Of a stretch of 10,258 bases of DNA, positions 5,968-10,258 are shown in pieces; the stretch's first letter is position 1; every line of letters starts with the position of its first letter. Source of the DNA: CAYPXN01 sp964470915 (GTDB lineage: Bacteria; UBA10199; JADFYH01); contig CAYYEM010000050.1 in the NCBI GenBank assembly GCA_964470915.1, positions 1 to 10,258 on the forward strand, given 5' to 3'. Below the pieces are notes generated by a model. That model made no database searches, was not told the DNA's origin, and was given only the letters and a program-made list of their open reading frames with translations. The position numbers were made by a program, and so were the translations under genes.

Positions 5968-7719
5968 ATGGCCTCACGCATTGTAAAACTCCCTCCTGAA
6001 ATTGCTGAAAAAATTGCTGCCGGTGAAGTGGTGGAGCGTCCTATTTCCGTGGTGAAGGAACTCGTCGAAAATAGTCTCGATGCGGGAGCGACGAAAGTAG
6101 AAGTCTTTATTGAAGAGGGCGGCAAAAAACTCATCAAGGTTCAGGACGATGGCATTGGCATGAATCCCGAAGAAATGAGAATTTCTCTGGAGCGTCATGC
6201 AACTTCTAAGTTGAAAAGTGTAGAGGATCTTTTTGCTATTTCTACCTTGGGCTTTCGAGGGGAGGCCCTGCCTTCCATGGCGGCCATTTCAAAGTTTACA
6301 CTGCGTAGTGCTCCGCGAGAAAACTCTTCGCTTTCAGGTTTTGAAATTCAAATCGAAGGTGGAAAAATTCTCCATGAAAGAGAAGCGGGACATCCTCCAG
6401 GAACTTCTATCGAAGTGACGGATTTGTTTTACAACACACCCGCACGTCTGAAATTTCTTAAATCAAATGAAACAGAGTGGGGCCACATTGAAGATTACTT
6501 AACAGCGATGGCTATGGTGTTTCCTGAAACGCAATTTGTCGCTTATCACAATGGAAAAGAAAAATTACGTTACAGCCAAAAAGATTATCTAGCCCGATTA
6601 GGAGAAATTTGGGGTCATGATGTCATGGAAGGCTTGTATTCTCTAGAGGAAACCCGGAGTGGTATTAGCTTGAAGGGCTTTATTGGACATCCGCATTTGA
6701 GTAAGGCTTATTCCAGTCATCTTTATACTTTTCTCAATAAACGACACCTGAAAGATCGACTTCTGAATCATGCTGTGATGGCGGGTTATAAAAATTATTT
6801 AATGAAAGACCAATTTCCAATGGTGGTTTTGTATCTGGAAGTTCCAGCAGAATTCGTGGATGTGAATGTGCATCCGAGCAAGCGTGAAGTGCGTTTTGTG
6901 CAGCCGAATGTGATCCATCAATTTGTGGCGGAAGCCATTCAAAAAAAATTGGCAAGTGCGCCTTGGGCGAAAAATGCTGTAGGGGCAATTCATGAATTGC
7001 CCGTACGTTTTGATAATATCCCCACCGCACCTCCCCTTAATTTAAGGGGAGGCCAGGAGGGGATGCAAACTTGGTTTCAGCAAAATTATCAGCCTTTGAA
7101 GCAAGCACAAAGCGAAGTGCAGGTGGGAAAGCTCCCATTTAATACATTGCAAGTGATCGGGCAACTCAAGGGCACTTACATTCTTTGTCAAACAGAAGAG
7201 CATTTTGTGTTGGTGGATCAGCATGCAGCACATGAGAGAATTGGTTTTGAAAAATTAAAAGCTGCTTATGCACAAGGCAATATGGAATCTCAAACCCTTC
7301 TTTTGGGAGAAGCATTGGAATTGAAGGAGGCAGACAAAGAACTTTTGCTGAGTCATCGAGAATCTTTTGAGAAGTTGGGTTTGCAGATTGAAGATTTTGG
7401 AAACACTACATTAGTGGTGAAAGCGATTCCGGTGCTTTTGGGTAGAACAGATGTGCATAAACTTTTAGAAGATATCGTAGATGATCTTAAAAAACATGAG
7501 CGAAGCCAAAAGATTGAAGAAAGATTAGATGATGTTTTTGCCACGATGGCTTGTCATCGACAAATTCGTGCAGGTGATCAGTTAAATCATTTTGAAATGC
7601 GAGAACTTATTAGTCAGTTGGATGAAGATGCTAAAAATTATCATTGTCCCCATGGTCGGCCCGTGATGGTGCAGATTCCTTATCGAGAAATTGAGAAATG
7701 GTTTAAAAGAGTATTGTGA
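5968..7719 (+). CDS. mutL: DNA mismatch repair protein MutL, endonuclease type
   Basis: Mismatch-repair ATPase that couples mismatch recognition by MutS to strand incision. The GHKL ATPase domain (1 to about 330) shows IAAGEVVERP (16-25), KELVENSLDAG (30-40; E31 and N35 correspond to the catalytic Glu and Mg-binding Asn), DDGIGM (60-65), RHATSK (76-81) and GFRGEAL (95-101). The C-terminal dimerisation domain (about 390-583) carries DQHAAHERIGFE (417-428), which fits the D-Q-H-A-x2-E-x4-E metal-binding motif, plus ACH (528-530) and CPHGRP (560-565). These together mark MutLs that nick DNA themselves, as in bacteria without MutH. The total of 583 residues is usual. The interdomain linker holds two palindrome-encoded segments, VGAIHELPV (338-346) and PPLNLRGG (355-362). 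ATG 5968 aligns with the family N-terminus; there is no Shine-Dalgarno site, but TATAGA lies eight bases upstream. The stop directly abuts the stop of the convergent gene. Confidence 0.97.
   Translation: MASRIVKLPPEIAEKIAAGEVVERPISVVKELVENSLDAGATKVEVFIEEGGKKLIKVQDDGIGMNPEEMRISLERHATSKLKSVEDLFAISTLGFRGEALPSMAAISKFTLRSAPRENSSLSGFEIQIEGGKILHEREAGHPPGTSIEVTDLFYNTPARLKFLKSNETEWGHIEDYLTAMAMVFPETQFVAYHNGKEKLRYSQKDYLARLGEIWGHDVMEGLYSLEETRSGISLKGFIGHPHLSKAYSSHLYTFLNKRHLKDRLLNHAVMAGYKNYLMKDQFPMVVLYLEVPAEFVDVNVHPSKREVRFVQPNVIHQFVAEAIQKKLASAPWAKNAVGAIHELPVRFDNIPTAPPLNLRGGQEGMQTWFQQNYQPLKQAQSEVQVGKLPFNTLQVIGQLKGTYILCQTEEHFVLVDQHAAHERIGFEKLKAAYAQGNMESQTLLLGEALELKEADKELLLSHRESFEKLGLQIEDFGNTTLVVKAIPVLLGRTDVHKLLEDIVDDLKKHERSQKIEERLDDVFATMACHRQIRAGDQLNHFEMRELISQLDEDAKNYHCPHGRPVMVQIPYREIEKWFKRVL
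6979..7006. repeat. Intragenic palindromic repeat, copy 2 (in mutL)
   Basis: A 28-base palindrome with half-sites GTAGGGGCAATTCA and TGAATTGCCCGTAC; one pair is mismatched (G6982 opposite G7003). It matches copy 1 at 24 of 28 positions. Two of the four differences (bases 9 and 20) face each other in the stem and turn a G-C pair into A-T, so pairing is kept. It is translated in the same frame as copy 1 and gives VGAIHELPV in the MutL linker. Confidence 0.85.
7030..7052. repeat. Second type of palindrome in the mutL linker
   Basis: The arms CCTCCCCTTAA (7030-7040) and TTAAGGGGAGG (7042-7052) are exact reverse complements around one T. CCAGGAGGGG follows at 7053-7062 and repeats part of the G-rich arm. 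It encodes PPLNLRGG within MutL. I have a general memory of this palindrome and peptide recurring in unrelated bacterial genomes, but only one copy is visible here. Confidence 0.75.
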
Positions 7720-8295
7720 TTATTGAAACTGGAGAGTTTTAAAACTTTCCATACAAATTTTTTCGTATTTTTTACTTTCGACCGGATCATAAGTGCAACT
7801 GAGAACCAGAGTGTTATTGGGGCCACTGATATAAAGTTGCATCACATCGACCGTCATTTTTCCCCATGTGCCTTCCCAATAAAAAAGTTCACCTTTCATT
7901 TTTTTATGCTTGTATTCAGCATATTTAATGACTTTAAAATTTTTCATAATGCCGCCATCTGTGATTTTTATCAGAGCTTCAAAGGTTTTTTTGACTAAAT
8001 CTTTGAGTTGTTCTGTATTTGAGGGGCCTTTAATGATGAGAATGCCTAATAGATTTTGAATCAGAGTATCGTCTGGATTTTTTAATTTAGATTCTTGGTA
8101 AGGTTCCATAAAAACCACTTCGCTTTCATCTGGATTCAACACAAAGCAAAAACTATTTTTATGACAGCCTTTTTGAGGATCTCCTATTTGCCAAGAAGCA
8201 GGAACGTCGATAGTATAAGCTCCCTTGCTACTTGTATAAGCTTGGGCTTGCGTGCTTAAGAATATAAAAAATAAAGAGAAAAGTATTTTAATCAT
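7720..8295 (-). CDS. Small exported protein, PsbP/DcrB-like impression
   Basis: A 191-residue protein with a clear Sec signal peptide: MIKILFSLFFIFLSTQAQA, with likely signal peptidase I cleavage after the AQA at 17-19. No lipobox Cys follows, so it is probably soluble in the periplasm or outside the cell. The mature part begins with a YTIDVPASWQIG strand (27-38), which resembles the opening of PsbP/DUF1795-type folds, and ends with a C-x3-SFKTLQF strand typical of that shape; this is an impression, not a firm family call. Four Cys (44, 50, 167, 181) could form two disulfides. Its TAA directly abuts the mutL stop and its ATG is only 25 bases from miaA's ATG on the other strand. A perfect TATAAT lies six bases before the ATG and there is no Shine-Dalgarno site, suggesting a leaderless mRNA. 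Function unknown. Confidence 0.8.
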   Translation of the reverse strand: MIKILFSLFFIFLSTQAQAYTSSKGAYTIDVPASWQIGDPQKGCHKNSFCFVLNPDESEVVFMEPYQESKLKNPDDTLIQNLLGILIIKGPSNTEQLKDLVKKTFEALIKITDGGIMKNFKVIKYAEYKHKKMKGELFYWEGTWGKMTVDVMQLYISGPNNTLVLSCTYDPVESKKYEKICMESFKTLQFQ

Positions 8296-8301
8296 AGTTT
8301 T

Positions 8302-8311
8302 ATTATATAAA
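8302..8311. promoter_or_regulatory. Overlapping divergent -10 elements between the exported protein and miaA
   Basis: The 25-base intergenic spacer (8296-8320) holds a minus-strand TATAAT (8307-8302), a perfect -10 ending six bases before the ATG at 8295, with TTGCAC (8332-8327) 19 bases upstream as a possible -35. A plus-strand TATAAA (8306-8311) overlaps it and could serve miaA, though its -35 region is poor. Both promoters would have to borrow their -35 regions from the opposite gene's coding sequence. Confidence 0.5.
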
Positions 8312-8320
8312 TGATAAGGT

Positions 8321-9256
8321 ATGGCGGTGCAAAATAATAAAATTAAAATTCTTATTATTTGCGGACCTACAGGGTCTGGAAAAACAGCTTTGAGTCTTGA
8401 TCTAGCTAAAACATTGAAGGCCGAGATTGTGATGGCAGATTCTCAAAGTGTTCTCAAAGGTTTTGATATTGGTACTGCAAAGCCTAGTTTTGATGAAAGA
8501 AAACAAATCCCTCATCATTTAATCGACGTGGCAGAGTTTGGAGAAGTTTTTGATGCGGCTCAATTTACTCAATTAGCCGATCAAACAATTTCAGAAATTG
8601 TTTCACGTGGAAAAATTCCACTCATTTCAGGTGGAACTGGCCTATATATTAAAGCATTATTGCATGGTTTTATGGAAGCGCCCAAGAGAGATGGGGATTT
8701 TCGAAAAACTTTAGAGGAACGAATTAAAACAGAAGGACTTGGCTCTTTATATCAAGAGCTTCAAAAGGTTGATCCTCAACGTGCTTCTGAAATTCATTCA
8801 AATGACACCCATCGAATTATTCGTGCATTGGAAATTTTTCATTTGAGTGGGGAAAAACCTTCAGATCTTGCAAAAATTCATCAATTTCAGGAAAAAAAAT
8901 ACGAAGCTTTAAAGATTGGTATAAGTCCAGAACGAGAAGAATTATATCGCCGGATTGATCAGCGAGTGCTCACGATGCTGAATCAGGGTTGGGTAGAAGA
9001 AGTGAAAAATTTGATGAAAAAATATGATCTTATTCAAGGCCGAACCCAAACAATAGGTTATCCAACCTTGGCTCGTTATGTAAACGGAGAAATATTTATC
9101 AATGATGCCATTCAGGAAATCCAACAAGAAACCCGAAATTTAGCAAAACGCCAATTAGCCTGGTTTAGAGCGGATAAAGAAATTCAGTGGTTTGAGCCTG
9201 GTCATAAAGATGAAATTTTAAAAATTTCAAAAGAGTTTTTGAATCTACCAACCTAA
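8321..9256 (+). CDS. miaA: tRNA dimethylallyltransferase MiaA
   Basis: Transfers the dimethylallyl group from DMAPP to the N6 of A37 in tRNAs that read codons beginning with U, the first step toward ms2i6A. The P-loop is GPTGSGKT (15-22). It is followed by the DSQSV segment (40-44) with the Asp used in catalysis, GFDIGTAKP (47-55), HHLIDV (65-70) and GGTGLY (104-109). The family's C-terminal AKRQLAWFR signature is near residues 275-283. At 311 residues it has the usual length. Two starts are possible: ATG 8321, or GTG 8327, which is better spaced from the AAGG at 8316-8319 (seven bases). mutL and miaA are often neighbours in bacteria; here an opposite-strand gene lies between them. The 3' end overlaps the convergent deoxyhypusine-synthase-like gene by 12 bases. 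Confidence 0.96.
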   Translation: MAVQNNKIKILIICGPTGSGKTALSLDLAKTLKAEIVMADSQSVLKGFDIGTAKPSFDERKQIPHHLIDVAEFGEVFDAAQFTQLADQTISEIVSRGKIPLISGGTGLYIKALLHGFMEAPKRDGDFRKTLEERIKTEGLGSLYQELQKVDPQRASEIHSNDTHRIIRALEIFHLSGEKPSDLAKIHQFQEKKYEALKIGISPEREELYRRIDQRVLTMLNQGWVEEVKNLMKKYDLIQGRTQTIGYPTLARYVNGEIFINDAIQEIQQETRNLAKRQLAWFRADKEIQWFEPGHKDEILKISKEFLNLPT

Positions 9257-10219
9257 CACATAGGCGAATATCAGTGGCGCCACGATGGTGGCGTCTGATT
9301 CCACAATATATTTGGGAGTGTTGATATCGAGTTTTCCCCAAGTGATTTTCTCGTTGGGGACGGCACCGGAATAAGATCCATAAGAAGTGGTCGAATCAGA
9401 AATCTGGCAGAAATAACTCCAAAAAGGCACGTCATGCCACTCGAGATCTTGATACATCATCGGGACGACACAAATGGGAAAGTCACCCGCAATGCCGCCG
9501 CCAATTTGAAAAAAACCAACGCCTTTACCTGATGAATTCTTTCGATACCAATCCGAGAGCCACACCATATATTCAATTCCACTTTTCATCGTAGTGGCTT
9601 TCATTTCTTCTTTAATCACATAAGAAGCAAAAATATTTCCCATGGTGGAATCTTCCCAACCACCCACCACAATTGGTAAGTTCTTTTCTGCGGCAGCCAC
9701 CATCCAGCTATCTTTGGGATCAATTTGGTAATATTGCTTTAAGACACCGCTTTTGATCATTTCAAACATAAACTCATGAGGAAAAAATCTTTTTCCTTCT
9801 GTATCCGCTTTTTTCCAGAGAGCGTGTATGTGCTTTTGTAATCGTCGAAAAGCTTCTTCTTCAGGAATACAAGTGTCAGTGACTCGATTAAGCCCTTGTT
9901 CAAGTAATTCCCATTCTTGCTTGGGGGTGAGATCGCGATAATTAGGAAGTCTTTTATAATGATCATGAGCCACGAGATTCATCAAATCTTCTTCAAGATT
10001 GGCACCCGTACAACTGATGATCTGAACTTTATCCTGACGAATCATTTCGGCGAGTGAAACACCCAGCTCTGCAGTGCTCATGGCGCCTGCGAGAGTGATC
10101 ATCATCTTTCCGCCTTCGCTCAAATGTTTGCAGTATCCTTCCGCAGCATCGACTAAAGTAGCAGCGTTGAAGTGACGATAATGATGTTTGATGAATTCAG
10201 TGATGGGTTTTGTTTTCAT
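9245..10219 (-). CDS. Deoxyhypusine synthase-like protein (bacterial branch)
   Basis: Member of the deoxyhypusine synthase fold family, NAD-dependent enzymes that move the aminobutyl group of spermidine. The 324 residues start at the internal ATG 10219, which has AGGA six bases upstream and gives the family N-terminus MKTKPITEFI. A longer frame from ATG 10246 adds nine residues without such support. Visible family features, counted from that start, are TLAGAMSTAELG (42-53), SCTGANLEED (69-78), GWEDSTMGN (187-195), FFQIGGGIAGDFP (236-248), SDSTTSYGSYSGAVPNEKITWGK (274-296; K296 corresponds to the Lys that carries the enzyme intermediate in the eukaryotic enzyme) and SDATIVAPLIFAYVLG near the end. 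In the eukaryotic enzyme the GGG is followed by KHH-type residues; here it is GIAGDFP, typical of the bacterial branch. Bacteria lack eIF5A, so the acceptor is likely a polyamine or another molecule, for example homospermidine formation, rather than a Lys on eIF5A. The reaction is not certain. Confidence 0.93.
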   Translation of the reverse strand: MKTKPITEFIKHHYRHFNAATLVDAAEGYCKHLSEGGKMMITLAGAMSTAELGVSLAEMIRQDKVQIISCTGANLEEDLMNLVAHDHYKRLPNYRDLTPKQEWELLEQGLNRVTDTCIPEEEAFRRLQKHIHALWKKADTEGKRFFPHEFMFEMIKSGVLKQYYQIDPKDSWMVAAAEKNLPIVVGGWEDSTMGNIFASYVIKEEMKATTMKSGIEYMVWLSDWYRKNSSGKGVGFFQIGGGIAGDFPICVVPMMYQDLEWHDVPFWSYFCQISDSTTSYGSYSGAVPNEKITWGKLDINTPKYIVESDATIVAPLIFAYVLGW

Positions 10220-10225
10220 GATATA

Positions 10226-10229
10226 TCCT
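10226..10229 (-). promoter_or_regulatory. Shine-Dalgarno site of the deoxyhypusine synthase-like gene
   Basis: AGGA on the minus strand, six bases before the ATG at 10219. It decides in favour of this start over the in-frame ATG at 10246. Confidence 0.6.
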
Positions 10230-10258
10230 AAATAATCGATTTTCATCAGCTTTCAAGT

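Noticed and set aside
7731..7763. Terminator after mutL: near-palindrome GGAGAGTTTT/AAAACTTTCC and a T6 run
   Set aside because: The stem is A-T rich with no real loop, the T run starts seven bases after it, and the whole lies in the coding end of the convergent gene.

Overview
The window is a 10.26 kb piece of a draft bacterial scaffold with a low to moderate G+C content by eye. It contains a 100-base run of N at 1844-1943. The gene content is that of a free-living or environmental Gram-negative-type bacterium: an endonuclease-type MutL, MiaA, a bacterial deoxyhypusine-synthase-like enzyme, a secreted protein with a classical signal peptide, and a PlsC-like acyltransferase. The mix recalls deltaproteobacterial or Bdellovibrionota-like lineages known mainly from metagenomes. 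That placement is an impression from gene content and cannot be proven here. No RNA genes, CRISPR array, transposase or prophage gene is visible.

Layout. (1) 1-1843, plus strand: a large signalling protein with an FHA-like domain and a PP2C phosphatase domain. It is cut by the window edge at 5' and by the N gap at 3'. (2) 1946-4470, minus strand: a tightly packed operon of a small four-helix membrane protein, an extended SDR (NAD-dependent epimerase/dehydratase type) and a lysophospholipid acyltransferase whose 3' end is lost in the gap. (3) 4611-5870, plus: an unrecognised helical protein with HEAT-like C-terminal helices. A segment of it aligns without gaps with the first residues of the FHA/PP2C protein, suggesting a shared module. 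(4) 5968-7719, plus: mutL. (5) 7720-8295, minus: a small exported protein. (6) 8321-9256, plus: miaA. (7) 9245-10219, minus: the deoxyhypusine-synthase-like enzyme, overlapping miaA tail to tail.

The most interesting signal is below the gene level. A 28-base palindrome occurs twice, once inside the helical-protein gene (4812-4839) and once inside mutL (6979-7006). Both copies are in the same reading frame and add a VGAIHE-x-P peptide. The copies differ at four positions, and two of those differences form a compensating base-pair change (G-C to A-T) in the stem. A second, unrelated palindrome (7030-7052) lies 23 bases further on in the mutL interdomain linker. This looks like small palindromic elements colonising protein-coding genes at tolerant sites, in the manner of Rickettsia palindromic elements.

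How the genes work together. mutL and miaA are housekeeping genes often found close together in bacteria; here an opposite-strand gene separates them. The membrane protein, SDR and acyltransferase probably act together in a lipid or glycolipid step, judging by their coupling. Several starts (4470, 8295, possibly 5968) lack a Shine-Dalgarno sequence and have a -10-like hexamer 6 to 8 bases before the start codon, suggesting leaderless transcripts. The acyltransferase and the deoxyhypusine-synthase-like gene do have Shine-Dalgarno sites.
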